Shown piece by piece: positions 33,611-42,173 of a stretch of DNA of 64,000 bases; within the stretch, counting starts at the first letter, position 1; every line of letters begins with the position of its first letter. A program made the translations under genes and the position numbers. The notes under the pieces are model-generated. The model ran no database searches. It worked only from the letters and a program-made list of their open reading frames with translations, and had not been told where the DNA came from. The stretch comes from CAZHTS01 sp964535315 (lineage in GTDB: Bacteria > Chloroflexota > Anaerolineae > Anaerolineales > Anaerolineaceae): positions 99,196-163,195 of the forward strand of contig CAZHTS010000001.1 in the NCBI GenBank assembly GCA_964535315.1, written 5' to 3'.

Positions 33611-34377
33611 CTACTTTTTACCGTTATTGCTTTCTTCTTCATCGTCGTCTTCATCGTCTTCTTCATCGTCGTCTTCATCGAAGTCGTACAACTCGAAGTC
33701 TTCCTCATCATCTTNNNNNNNNNNNNNNNNNNNNNNNNNNNNNNNNNNNNNNNNNNNNNNNNNNNNNNNNNNNNNNNNNNNNNNNNNNNNNNNNNNNNNN
33801 NNNNNNNNNNNNNNTCTTCATCGTCGTCTTCATCGAAGTCGTACAACTCGAAGTCTTCCTCATCATCTTCGAACTCGTCGCCTTCAAAGTCCTCGCCATG
33901 AGCGTGGCCGTGCTCGAGTTCTTCCTCGCTGGCGGCGCGCAGTCCAACCACCGTGATTTCAAAATTCAAAGTCTTACCGGCCAGCGGGTGATTGAAGTCT
34001 AACCGCACCTTATCTTTGGCGACCGCCACGATCTGGGCGTCCATCACATCGCCATCTTCGTCGCGCACCTGCAACTGCACGCCCACCTTGAGCGGGATTT
34101 CGGCCGGGAATTCGGAACGCGGCACATCCATCACCGCATTCGGATCGACCTCGCCGTAACCGTCCTGCGGCTTAACCGTCACCGACTTCGCTTCGCCGAC
34201 CTTCATGCCGTACAATTCACGTTCCAGCCCCGGGATAATGCCGCCCAGGCCCTGGATAAATTCAATGGGTTCGTTCTCATCCGCCGAATCCACCACCTGA
34301 CCGTCCACCGTCAGGACATATTTCAGGCTGACAACCACATCGTCAGCGACCACCGCGGGATTGGTGTTTGCGTTCAC
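33611..34377 (-). CDS. slyD: SlyD-like FKBP-type peptidyl-prolyl isomerase, interrupted by a scaffold gap
   Basis: A GTG start at 34377 with GGAG six bases upstream gives the FKBP core (residues 10-70 and 125-155: VSLKYVLTVDGQVVDSA, GLGGIIPGLE) with the insert-in-flap chaperone domain between. This is the SlyD layout for proline isomerisation and folding. The tail is HGHAHG plus a long Asp/Glu stretch, a likely metal-binding region. The 100 N at 33715-33814 fall in this tail and break the frame. The 55 bases on each side of the gap are identical. If they are merged the frame continues to a TAG at 33611-33613 and gives 203 residues ending EEESNNGKK. Read with the Ns in place the tail is out of frame. 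Confidence 0.88.
33660..33869. repeat. Identical 55-bp ends flanking the scaffold gap
   Basis: 33660-33714 and 33815-33869 are identical base for base and directly touch the N run on either side. This is the pattern of two contigs sharing one k-mer-sized overlap that was padded instead of merged. Confidence 0.9.
33715..33814. other. Scaffold gap of exactly 100 N
   Basis: Exactly 100 unknown bases, a common placeholder length. It lies in the acidic tail coding region of slyD, where low-complexity GAA/GAC/GAT codons would hinder assembly. Confidence 0.98.
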
Positions 34378-34394
34378 TTGTGCTCCATCTGCAT

Positions 34395-34416
34395 AAAAAA
34401 ATCCGGATCGCTCCGG
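34395..34416 (-). promoter_or_regulatory. Terminator-like hairpin in the slyD leader
   Basis: On the minus strand CCGGA and TCCGG (34416-34403) pair around a GCGA (GNRA) loop and are followed by A and then seven T. It sits between the slyD promoter and its GTG, so it could attenuate slyD. The 5-bp stem is short, so this is tentative. Confidence 0.4.
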
Positions 34417-34433
34417 TGTATCAGAACGGGGCC

Positions 34434-34442
34434 ATTATATCA
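34434..34442 (-). promoter_or_regulatory. Extended -10 promoter for slyD
   Basis: TGATATAAT on the minus strand fits the extended -10 pattern TGnTATAAT. No -35 match is seen at the usual distance, as is normal for this class. Confidence 0.5.
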
Positions 34443-34464
34443 CAACCCCTCAAAACTTTGCCTG

Positions 34465-34470
34465 TATAAT
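34465..34470 (+). promoter_or_regulatory. Possible -10 box of the MoxR cluster
   Basis: A perfect TATAAT lies 35 bases before the moxR-like ATG. No good -35 is visible. It faces away from the slyD promoter in the same 128-base gap. Confidence 0.4.
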
Positions 34471-34505
34471 CAAAGAGGACACCGATCTCACCATCAGGAT
34501 ATAAA

Positions 34506-35450
34506 ATGACCGCCACCCAGGATTTTGTCAATCGCATCCGCAAAAATATCGAAACCGTCATCATTGGCAAAACCGACACCATCCAGATGGTGCTGGTCGC
34601 CCTGTTATGCGAAGGGCACATCTTGCTCGAAGATGTACCCGGAGTGGGCAAGACCATGCTGGCCCGCGCTCTGGCGCTCAGCCTGGGCGGCAGTTGCAAA
34701 CGCCTGCAATGCACCCCCGACCTGCTGCCAAACGATATCACCGGTGTTTCCATTTTCAACCAGCAAAACAGCCAGTTCGAATTCCGTCCCGGGCCTTTGT
34801 TCGTCAACATCCTGCTGGCCGACGAGATCAACCGCGCCACGCCGCGCGCCCAATCGGCGCTGCTGGAGGCCATGCAAGAACAGCAGGTCAGCGTAGACGG
34901 CATCAGCCACCCTCTACCGCGCCCCTTCCTCGTGCTGGCCACCGAAAACCCGATTGAATACGAGGGTACCTTTCCCCTGCCCGAGGCCCAACTCGATCGC
35001 TTCTTCATGCGCCTGGCGGTAGGTTATCCCGCCTTCGAAGACGAGCGCCGTCTGTTGGTAAACCTGCAACGCCAGCACCCCATTACCCAATTGCAAGCGG
35101 TGGCTGGTCTGGATGAACTACTCGATCACCAGCAACGCGTCTGGGAAATCCATATCGATGAAACGCTTCAGGACTACATTCTCAAACTGGTCAACGCCAC
35201 CCGCCAACACCCCGAATTGCTGCTTGGCGGCAGCCCGCGCGCCAGTCTGGCGCTGTTCAAGGCCAGCCAGGCGTTGGCCGCCTGCAACGGCCGTGACCAC
35301 GTCATCCCGGAAGATATCCGTAAACTGGCCACCCCCACCCTGGCGCACCGCCTGATCCTGCGTCCCGAAGCCGAGCTGCGCGGTCGCACCAAGATCAATA
35401 TTGTCGAAGACATTCTGCACAACACCCCGCTCGAACTGGAACGCCACTGA
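34506..35450 (+). CDS. MoxR-family AAA+ ATPase
   Basis: 314 residues. Walker A GVGKTML is near residue 47, Walker B LLADEINRA near 104, the sensor region ATENPIEYEG near 150, and a C-terminal lid domain after about 225. MoxR ATPases act as chaperones that mature or activate partner proteins, often ones with VWA or DUF58 domains. The next two genes encode a DUF58 protein and a DUF4129 membrane protein, the usual partners, with gaps of only a few bases. Confidence 0.94.
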   Translation: MTATQDFVNRIRKNIETVIIGKTDTIQMVLVALLCEGHILLEDVPGVGKTMLARALALSLGGSCKRLQCTPDLLPNDITGVSIFNQQNSQFEFRPGPLFVNILLADEINRATPRAQSALLEAMQEQQVSVDGISHPLPRPFLVLATENPIEYEGTFPLPEAQLDRFFMRLAVGYPAFEDERRLLVNLQRQHPITQLQAVAGLDELLDHQQRVWEIHIDETLQDYILKLVNATRQHPELLLGGSPRASLALFKASQALAACNGRDHVIPEDIRKLATPTLAHRLILRPEAELRGRTKINIVEDILHNTPLELERH

Positions 35451-35457
35451 AAATGCC

Positions 35458-36654
35458 ATGCAGGACTACATCCCGGTTTTCGTTATCCTCTTCCTGGTCG
35501 CCGCCATCGTTCGCGACGACACCATCCTGAGCATTTTCTATCTCCTGGCAGCCATCTATCTGGCCGGGGTATGGTGGAGCCGCCGCGCCCTGCACAACAT
35601 CACCTTTGAACGCCAATTCAGCCCTTACGCTTTTCTGGACCATCCTCTCCCGGTGCGTCTCAAGATCACCAATCGCGGCTGGTTGCCGGCCGTCTGGGTG
35701 CGCGCCCACGAGAGTCTACCGGTGGAACTGGCCAGCCCCACGTTTTACGAACATGTCTTCAGCCTGGGCGGTCATGCTCAGGCCGAAATCGACTACACCC
35801 TGCACCCTCGCCGGCGCGGCTATTACCCGCTCGGCCCGCTCTTCCTCGCCAGCGGCGATCTGTTGGGCATGACCCATGACCAACAAATCGAAGGCGGCGC
35901 CGATATGCTGACGGTCTACCCGCGCATCGTTCCACTGCAAGAGCTTGGTCTACCGTCGCGCACCCCTTTTGGCCTGATCCGTCACCCCAACCCGCTGTAC
36001 GAAGACCCCAGCCGCATCCGCGGCAAACGCGAATACCGCCCCACCGATTCGTTGCGCCGCGTCGACTGGAAAACCAGCGCTGCCACCGGCAACTTACAGG
36101 TCAAACTATTTGAAACCGCCATCGCCTTTGAAACCTGTATCATCCTCAACCTCGACCCGCAGGATTATCAGGGGCCGCACTGGATCGAACGCACCGAACT
36201 GGCCATCGTGGCCGCCGCCTCGCTGGCCAATTGGGTTGTCCAACAGAAACAGCCCACCGGGCTGGCCACCAACGGCGCCGATCCGCTGGCCGGCGATCAT
36301 ACCCCCCAACCGCTGCCTCCCCGCAAGGGCAACCCCCACCTCATGCAACTGCTGGCGTTGCTGGCGCGCATCCAGCCCGCCCACGCCGGCCTGCCCTTTG
36401 CCCAATTCACCCACCACGCCAGCGCCGGACTGGCATGGGGTACCACGCTCATCCTGGTAACCGGGCGCATCACCCCCGATCTGATCGATGAGCTTCTCCA
36501 GGCCCGCCGGCGTGGCTTGAGCGCCAGCATCGTCACCGTGCATGGCCCGGCTCTCACCGACCTCGGCCAACATAACGCCGGACGCCTGGGATTCTCCGTC
36601 TATCCCATTCAGTTCGCCACAGACCTGCAATCTTTACACGTGTCCGATGTCTGA
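35458..36654 (+). CDS. DUF58-domain membrane protein
   Basis: 398 residues. Two hydrophobic segments lie at about residues 5-45. A beta-rich region follows, then the DUF58 core with the REYRPTDSLRRVDWKTSA motif near residue 185, and a VWA-like C-terminal domain. The start at 35458 is eight bases after the moxR-like stop. The frame is open to 35401 inside that gene. It is the standard partner of MoxR ATPases, with a suspected role in envelope or protein-complex assembly. Confidence 0.92.
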   Translation: MQDYIPVFVILFLVAAIVRDDTILSIFYLLAAIYLAGVWWSRRALHNITFERQFSPYAFLDHPLPVRLKITNRGWLPAVWVRAHESLPVELASPTFYEHVFSLGGHAQAEIDYTLHPRRRGYYPLGPLFLASGDLLGMTHDQQIEGGADMLTVYPRIVPLQELGLPSRTPFGLIRHPNPLYEDPSRIRGKREYRPTDSLRRVDWKTSAATGNLQVKLFETAIAFETCIILNLDPQDYQGPHWIERTELAIVAAASLANWVVQQKQPTGLATNGADPLAGDHTPQPLPPRKGNPHLMQLLALLARIQPAHAGLPFAQFTHHASAGLAWGTTLILVTGRITPDLIDELLQARRRGLSASIVTVHGPALTDLGQHNAGRLGFSVYPIQFATDLQSLHVSDV

Positions 36655-38236
36655 AACCGTACGCCCGCCGGTTATTTCCCCTCTGGCAACTGCCGCCTAT
36701 CACGGCACCGTCGCATTGATGATGGTTTGCATCACATACATCGGTCTGCAGGTGGCCCAACGCTTTATCCCACAATGGGATGGTTCTTACCTGCTCGGTA
36801 TCAACCTGTTCGTCACCCTCGAAACCATGTTCGCTTTGCGGCTGGCTTCCCGCTCGCAAAACCCGGTGCACGAATGGTTATTGATCACCCTGACCCAGTG
36901 GGTGATCATCCTGATGGGGGTCAAGGCCCTGCTCTACCTGTGGAACCAACCCGCTCAAATCCTCCAGGATGTTCTGGCGTGGGACGAAAATTTCTTCGCA
37001 TCTTTCTTCACCCTGGAATATAGCATCGCCATTCTCTGCGCCTTCTTCACCTGGCTGCTCAGCGGGCTTTTCTGTGAATTCTGGAACCAGGTATCCAGCA
37101 CATCCGAGCAACTGGACCTTGAACGTCAGGGGGTGTGGGTCAAGGATCGCGACGCATTACGCGGCGGTCTGGTGACCGCCATCTTCAACCTGGGCATCCT
37201 GTTGATGGTCGCCGGCGCCCTGTCGCGCCTGGAGGCGCCCTTCCTGCCCCCCGTACGACTGGCGCTGCGCAGCAGCATCCCGATTGCACTGCTGGCCTAT
37301 TTTCTACTGGGATTGATCTTGCTGGCGCAAACCCAGTACACCATTCTCAATGCCCGCTGGTATCTGCAAAACATTCCGGTGGCTGCGCCGGTGGCCCCTC
37401 GCTGGCTGCGATACAGCGTCGTACTGATCGTTCTGGCCGCCCTGGTGGCCGGTTTGCTGCCCACCCATTATTCGTTCGGCCTGCTCGATCTGATTAATGG
37501 CCTGTTGCGCGTTGTCGCCGGCTTGCTGGTCATACTGCAATTCCTCCTGGCAATCCCCTTCTTATGGATCATCTACCAGGTCTCTCGCCTGCTGGGCCTG
37601 AACACGGGTGCACCTCCAACCAGCGGACTACCAGAAATGCCATCGCCCATCGTCGCGTCCGAACCCGATCTGTGGTTCCAGATGCTGAAATCGCTGGCCT
37701 TCTGGACAGTTTTCTTCTTTGGCTCTTATTTTGCCATCCGTCACTATCTGCGCCAACGCAGTGAACTGCTGGAGACTGTCCGGCAATTTCCCCTGATCCT
37801 CTGGCTGCGCCAGTTCTGGGCCCGCCTGAAAAATCGCTTCCAGGCCATGCGTCGCCAGGCGCGCACGCTGATCCGCACCCGCCTGGATACCCTGCGCCAG
37901 CGCTCCCACCTGCCCGCTCTACCCGACCTGACCCCGCTCTTCACCCATCTGCCGCCACGCCAACAAATTCTGCTCACCTATCAGGCCATGCTGCGCTGGA
38001 GCCGCGACCACGCCCTGCCCCGCCGTCCGGATCAAACCCCGTACGAATATGCCCATCTGCTGCGAACCACCCTGCCGGAATTCCAGAACGAGATCGAGAC
38101 GTTGACCGCCCTTTTCATGGAGGCGCGTTACACCCATCACACTGTCAACACCGCCCAGGCCAACGAAGCCCACCTGGCCTGGCAAAAATTACGACGCAAC
38201 GCCCCGCATGAAATGACGCCTCTCACCCCCCCCTGA
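36647..38236 (+). CDS. Multi-pass membrane protein with C-terminal DUF4129 domain
   Basis: 529 residues with about ten hydrophobic segments to residue 370 and a soluble C-terminal DUF4129 domain (about 430-525: DQTPYEYAHLL, FMEARYTHHTV). In many genomes the third gene of the MoxR/DUF58 cluster is a transglutaminase-like protein that ends in DUF4129. Here the transglutaminase domain is absent and only the membrane part and DUF4129 remain. The start at 36647 overlaps the DUF58 gene by eight bases. It ends nine bases from the convergent tungstate ATPase gene. Confidence 0.85.
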   Translation: MSETVRPPVISPLATAAYHGTVALMMVCITYIGLQVAQRFIPQWDGSYLLGINLFVTLETMFALRLASRSQNPVHEWLLITLTQWVIILMGVKALLYLWNQPAQILQDVLAWDENFFASFFTLEYSIAILCAFFTWLLSGLFCEFWNQVSSTSEQLDLERQGVWVKDRDALRGGLVTAIFNLGILLMVAGALSRLEAPFLPPVRLALRSSIPIALLAYFLLGLILLAQTQYTILNARWYLQNIPVAAPVAPRWLRYSVVLIVLAALVAGLLPTHYSFGLLDLINGLLRVVAGLLVILQFLLAIPFLWIIYQVSRLLGLNTGAPPTSGLPEMPSPIVASEPDLWFQMLKSLAFWTVFFFGSYFAIRHYLRQRSELLETVRQFPLILWLRQFWARLKNRFQAMRRQARTLIRTRLDTLRQRSHLPALPDLTPLFTHLPPRQQILLTYQAMLRWSRDHALPRRPDQTPYEYAHLLRTTLPEFQNEIETLTALFMEARYTHHTVNTAQANEAHLAWQKLRRNAPHEMTPLTPP

Positions 38237-38244
38237 TTGCTCGC

Positions 38245-39327
38245 TCACCCCTTCTGGATGGTGTGCACTGCGCTGGCCTTAAACGTCGCCACAACCTGTT
38301 GTCCTTCTATCAGATTCAATTCACGCGCCGAAGCGCGCGTCACCAGCGCGACCAGGCGAACAGGGCCATCCACCACCACCCGCAACAGGGCGCCCTGCGG
38401 CGTCAGTCGCGTCACCCGTCCCGCCATTCGGTTGCGAGCGCTGGAAGATGGATCACCGTCCGGCAATGCCAGGGTAATGTCCTCAGGGCGCAGACACAAC
38501 AACACCGTATGCCCGGCCGGACAATCACCGACCGCTTGAATGCACAGGCCGCCTGCATCTGCACTGAACAGACCGTCGACCTGCTCCAACACCCGGGCCG
38601 GAATGATGGTTTCCACCCCTACAAAATTCGCCACCTGCCGGTCTACCGGTGCAGTAAACACCTCCTCGGGCAACCCGGCCTGGCGCAGTTCACCGTCCAT
38701 GACAATTGCCACCCGGCTGCCCAAAAACAGCGCTTCGTCCAGGTCGTGGGTGACGAACAGGGTGGTCATTTTCACCTGGCGCAACAGTTCGTACAAATCA
38801 TGGAGCAACCGCTGGCGTGTCTGATTATCCAGCGCGCTGAACGGCTCATCCAACAACAACAAATCCGGCTGCAAGGCCAACGCCCGCGCCAGCGAGACCC
38901 GCTGCGCCTCACCCCCCGAGAGCCGCTTTGCCGGACGATCACGCAGATGCTGGATCCCCAGGCGCGACAACCACTCGCTCACCTGCTGCTCGATCACAGC
39001 CTTTGACACACCGCGAAAGCGCAGACCGGTGGCCACATTTTCATACACCGAGTTCTGCAACAAAAGCGGCTCCTGCAAAACCAGCGCCAGCCGGCGGCGA
39101 TACGCCAGTAACCCCTCATGCGACACAACCTGGCCGCGAAAACGAATCTCACCCCGGCTCAACGCCAACAGGCGGCTGACCGCCAGCAACAGAGTGCTCT
39201 TGCCCGCCCCATTCGGCCCGATAATTGCAAGCACTTCCCCTTCTTCAATCGCAAGATGCGGAACCGTCAGGATCGTCTTGCCCTCACGCGTCACGACCAG
39301 ATCGTTTACTTCCAGTAACGGGTCCAT
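38245..39327 (-). CDS. Tungstate/molybdate-type ABC transporter ATPase
   Basis: 360 residues. Walker A GPNGAGKST is near residue 37, the signature LSGGEAQR near 137 and Walker B LLLLDEP near 155. A C-terminal TOBE-type domain (about 290-355, PEDITLALPDG, ASARELNLIEGQQV) is typical of oxyanion importers (ModC, WtpC, TupC). It ends eight bases before the permease gene's end, in one operon. Ligand choice between tungstate and molybdate cannot be read from the ATPase. Confidence 0.88.
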   Translation of the reverse strand: MDPLLEVNDLVVTREGKTILTVPHLAIEEGEVLAIIGPNGAGKSTLLLAVSRLLALSRGEIRFRGQVVSHEGLLAYRRRLALVLQEPLLLQNSVYENVATGLRFRGVSKAVIEQQVSEWLSRLGIQHLRDRPAKRLSGGEAQRVSLARALALQPDLLLLDEPFSALDNQTRQRLLHDLYELLRQVKMTTLFVTHDLDEALFLGSRVAIVMDGELRQAGLPEEVFTAPVDRQVANFVGVETIIPARVLEQVDGLFSADAGGLCIQAVGDCPAGHTVLLCLRPEDITLALPDGDPSSSARNRMAGRVTRLTPQGALLRVVVDGPVRLVALVTRASARELNLIEGQQVVATFKASAVHTIQKG

Positions 39328-39335
39328 CCCTGCTC

Positions 39336-40034
39336 CTAAGAACGCCGCCCGGCCTGTTGGATCCAGGTCAAAGTCAGATTGATCAAATAAGCCAGCAGCA
39401 ACAAAATCAGGCTGAGCGCAATCGCCAGGGCAAAATTACCGCGCCCGGTCTCCAGCACAATCGACGTGGTCAGAATACGGGTCTGGTAACGCAAATTGCC
39501 GCCCACCATCATTGAAGCGCCCACCTCCGAAATCACGCTGCCAAAACCGGCCATCACCGCCGCCAACAAAGGCAGGCGCGCCTCCTTCCACAGCGCCCAC
39601 GTCACCTGCCATTTAGAAGCGCCCAACCCCAACAATTGCAATTGCAAACGCGGGTCCAACTGTTGCAGAGCCGCCGCCGTCAGGCCAATGACCACCGGCG
39701 CAGCCAGCACGATCTGAGCGATGACGATTGCTGTGGGTGTATAAATCAAACGCAAATCACCCAATGGGCCGCTGCGCCACAGGAAGATGGAGACCATCAG
39801 CCCGACGACGACCGGCGGCAAAGCCATACCGGTGTTTACCAGACTGAGCAAAAACTTACGTCCCGGAAAATGTTCTTGCGCCAGCAGCGTCCCCAACGGC
39901 AAACCAACGACCAGGCTGACCAGCGTCGCCAGACCGGATAACTTTAAAGAAAGCAGGGTGATACCGACAACTTCAGAGTCCAGGCTAAACAACAAACCAA
40001 TTGCCTGTAACACGCCTTCCCAAATCAGCCCCAT
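39336..40034 (-). CDS. Tungstate-type ABC transporter permease (TupB-like)
   Basis: 232 residues with five or six membrane segments and the ALPPVVVGL motif near residue 68 and ISEVGASMMVGGN near 165, as in TupB/WtpB-type oxyanion permeases. The start MGLIWEGV at 40034 has GGAGAAATCGT upstream. The frame runs on to 40118 without homology. No TupA/WtpA binding-protein gene lies beside it, which is unusual. Confidence 0.88.
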   Translation of the reverse strand: MGLIWEGVLQAIGLLFSLDSEVVGITLLSLKLSGLATLVSLVVGLPLGTLLAQEHFPGRKFLLSLVNTGMALPPVVVGLMVSIFLWRSGPLGDLRLIYTPTAIVIAQIVLAAPVVIGLTAAALQQLDPRLQLQLLGLGASKWQVTWALWKEARLPLLAAVMAGFGSVISEVGASMMVGGNLRYQTRILTTSIVLETGRGNFALAIALSLILLLLAYLINLTLTWIQQAGRRS

Positions 40035-40148
40035 ACGATTTCTCCGGGTACAAAGATAAGCGGTCAGACAAATCGCCCATACCCCCATATTCAGGCAATT
40101 TTGCAACTGCCCGGCCAATAATCCCCCCTATTGTACCCGAAAACCACC

Positions 40149-40847
40149 CTAACGGTTAACTTTACACACCACGCTGCCCTGTTTCAGGCGGCCCCATACA
40201 TCTGCAAGCTCGTTTTCATCCAGGGCGATACGCACGTGTGATGGATCGATCTGCGGCAGTTGCCGGACGCGCATCAAGAAATCTTCGCTGCTGACATTCT
40301 GGCAAAAGCCTTGCAGAAATTCCCCTTCATGATTCAACACATCTGCCGGGCGCTGTTGCAGCGCGGGCGGCGTACCGATCCGTTGGCCCTCATAACTACG
40401 CATCCACTGCGCCAGGCCATCATCATCCAGCACCAGCGCATTTTCTGACGACAGTTCCAACTGCTCCAGCGCCTGTACAAACACATCCGAAAGCTGACCA
40501 CGGCCATCGACCCCCGAGGTCGCCTGCAGCTGATCGGCGAACTCCCTATCCAATCGCCCGGGATACAACGGCTCAAACCACACAATCGGGGAATTGCCAT
40601 ATTGAATCACAATCAACCAGGCTGAGAGCATTTCTGGCTGCTCTTTTTCCAGTGTGTCCACATGGATCAGCACGACAGAGTATTGCGCCGGTGCAGGGCG
40701 CAGAAAAGCCAGGTCTGGCAACAACGGCGCAATTTGCGGCCACAACGCCTCAGAAAACTTAAACCCCAGACCAAAACACACCGCAAAGGCCAGCAGCGCC
40801 AGCAGACGGGTCGGTCGAGAAATGGAAACGGGACGAGAAGTCATCAT
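40149..40847 (-). CDS. Membrane-anchored extracytoplasmic protein of unknown function (FtsZ-like cluster)
   Basis: 232 residues. One N-terminal membrane segment (about 14-34) and an extracytoplasmic domain. The order of segments (VVLIHVDT..., then IVWFEPLYPG near 90, then ALVLDDDGL near 139) loosely recalls LytR-CpsA-Psr proteins, but the key Arg and Asp motifs are not convincing. I therefore leave it unassigned. It overlaps the upstream gene by four bases (ATGA), so it belongs to the cluster with FtsZ and not to the tungstate genes. Confidence 0.7.
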   Translation of the reverse strand: MMTSRPVSISRPTRLLALLAFAVCFGLGFKFSEALWPQIAPLLPDLAFLRPAPAQYSVVLIHVDTLEKEQPEMLSAWLIVIQYGNSPIVWFEPLYPGRLDREFADQLQATSGVDGRGQLSDVFVQALEQLELSSENALVLDDDGLAQWMRSYEGQRIGTPPALQQRPADVLNHEGEFLQGFCQNVSSEDFLMRVRQLPQIDPSHVRIALDENELADVWGRLKQGSVVCKVNR

Positions 40848-41920
40848 TTTTTTGCAAAACTCGCTGAATTTTGAACGATCATGTCACGCAGCACCGTGTA
40901 AAAGGGATGTTTCTTGTTTGCGTCGAAGATAAGCGCCTGCTCAGGTGCGCCATTCCCTGCCGGTGCCGGATTCATGCTCTGCAAGAAAGTCACGCCGACG
41001 TACAACTGCGAGCGTAACTGTGTGAACGCCTTGAACAACCAGATGGTCTGATTTTGCTCATCGCGATATACCTGATCTTCGGTGCGAAGTTTACCCTCAG
41101 GGAAAGCCAGCCGTGTTACCCACAGCTTACCGCCCGCGTGATTGTTCTTGAGCATCACCTGACGAATTTCCTCGTAATGCCGCAGGTAACGGCGTTCGGC
41201 GCCGTCCGGCGGGGTCATGGCGTCCCCCGTGGTCGCATCCAGGCGCACACTGATGACGGCGGGGGTGGCCGCGATCCCGGCGTCATACAAACCCTGCAAA
41301 TACACCAGGTCATCGATATTGGCCGGCGTCGGGGCCGCCAGTTGCTCTGGAGACAGCGGGGTCAAACCACCCATCGCCACCACCAAAGCAGGATTAAGGG
41401 CAACCAGTTGAGGGGCCACGCTGCGATAAAGGTTTATATACGCCTGAGAAGTCGGAGGGGCTCCCCACCCGGTGCCGGTGTTCGCCGCCGGGAACAGTTC
41501 CACCGCCTCAATTTGTTGGGGATAGCGTTCCAACAAGGAACGGATAAAGGTCGTGCTCTTGGTTATATCCGGACCCTGCGCACCCACAGCCCATGCCGGT
41601 GGACGTGTAATGCTAAACATGATCGCTGCCGGACTCTGCTCAAGAATCTGCATGGTCTCATCCAGGGCAGTGTAATCCGGAGTGCTTGCCTCCGCAGGGT
41701 AATAGACGCTCCAGGGAATCTCGATGGCCACCCAGTCGGGATTGAGATCTGGTATTTGTTGCAACGCTGCGTCTAACTGGCCGCCATCGAGATACAACCA
41801 GACACCATAGCCGAACTCGGGCGACCCCGGAACACCTTTCGCCGACTGCACCGGGAAAAAGCATAACAATGCAGTTCCCAATGCCAGGACAACGGCTGCG
41901 CAAAAACAGAACTTACGCAT
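40844..41920 (-). CDS. Exported TIM-barrel protein, probable inactive glycosidase homologue
   Basis: 358 residues with a signal peptide (1-27). The body fits a clan-A-like (GH5/GH39-like) barrel. Where such enzymes carry the acid/base Glu in a WNEPN-type motif, this protein has V140-E-L-F-P-A-A-N147. Where the nucleophile Glu is expected (WxTEFGWP type), it has W-V-T-R270-L-A-F-P. Both catalytic positions are thus lost if the alignment is right, which suggests a binding rather than a cleaving role. GAGGT precedes the ATG. It lies in the FtsZ-like operon. Confidence 0.7.
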   Translation of the reverse strand: MRKFCFCAAVVLALGTALLCFFPVQSAKGVPGSPEFGYGVWLYLDGGQLDAALQQIPDLNPDWVAIEIPWSVYYPAEASTPDYTALDETMQILEQSPAAIMFSITRPPAWAVGAQGPDITKSTTFIRSLLERYPQQIEAVELFPAANTGTGWGAPPTSQAYINLYRSVAPQLVALNPALVVAMGGLTPLSPEQLAAPTPANIDDLVYLQGLYDAGIAATPAVISVRLDATTGDAMTPPDGAERRYLRHYEEIRQVMLKNNHAGGKLWVTRLAFPEGKLRTEDQVYRDEQNQTIWLFKAFTQLRSQLYVGVTFLQSMNPAPAGNGAPEQALIFDANKKHPFYTVLRDMIVQNSASFAKK

Positions 41921-41924
41921 AGGT

Positions 41925-42146
41925 CTACCTCAAGAAAGAACGCACCGCAAATGCAACAAATCCGGACAGAAACCCGATGCCACTTGCCATAAAGATACAT
42001 AAGAAAACACTGGAAAGTGTATCCCCGGCAAAATCGCGATAGGTCCTTTGCACGATACGTTGGAGCAGGCGCGAACGAGTTAAGGCCGGAATGGCCAGAC
42101 GATCCCAAAATAGAATTTCCAGGCGTTTTCCAAATGGAGCATACAT
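41925..42146 (-). CDS. Small single-pass membrane protein (FtsZ-like cluster)
   Basis: 73 residues. A basic N-terminal half (MYAPFGKRLEILFWD...RSRLLQRIVQRTY) precedes one membrane segment near residues 45-68. The start at 42146 has a strong AGGAGGA at correct spacing. It lies four bases before the exported barrel gene. A basic amphipathic stretch plus one membrane helix could anchor a cytoplasmic filament to the membrane, but this is speculation. Confidence 0.68.
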   Translation of the reverse strand: MYAPFGKRLEILFWDRLAIPALTRSRLLQRIVQRTYRDFAGDTLSSVFLCIFMASGIGFLSGFVAFAVRSFLR

Positions 42147-42173
42147 AATTTTCCTCCTGCAGGTACCCAATTT

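Noticed and set aside
33640..33870. Repeated TCTTCATCGTCG-type units that resemble a repeat array
   Set aside because: They are the reverse complement of Asp/Glu codons in the SlyD acidic tail, with no spacer structure, so not a CRISPR array.
33409..34002. Plus-strand frames that run through the N gap
   Set aside because: They exist only because N is read as an unknown residue. They oppose slyD and have no homology.
40149..40847. Possible tungstate-binding protein next to the ABC permease
   Set aside because: Too short, single membrane anchor, no binding-protein fold pattern, and its gene overlaps the FtsZ-like operon instead.
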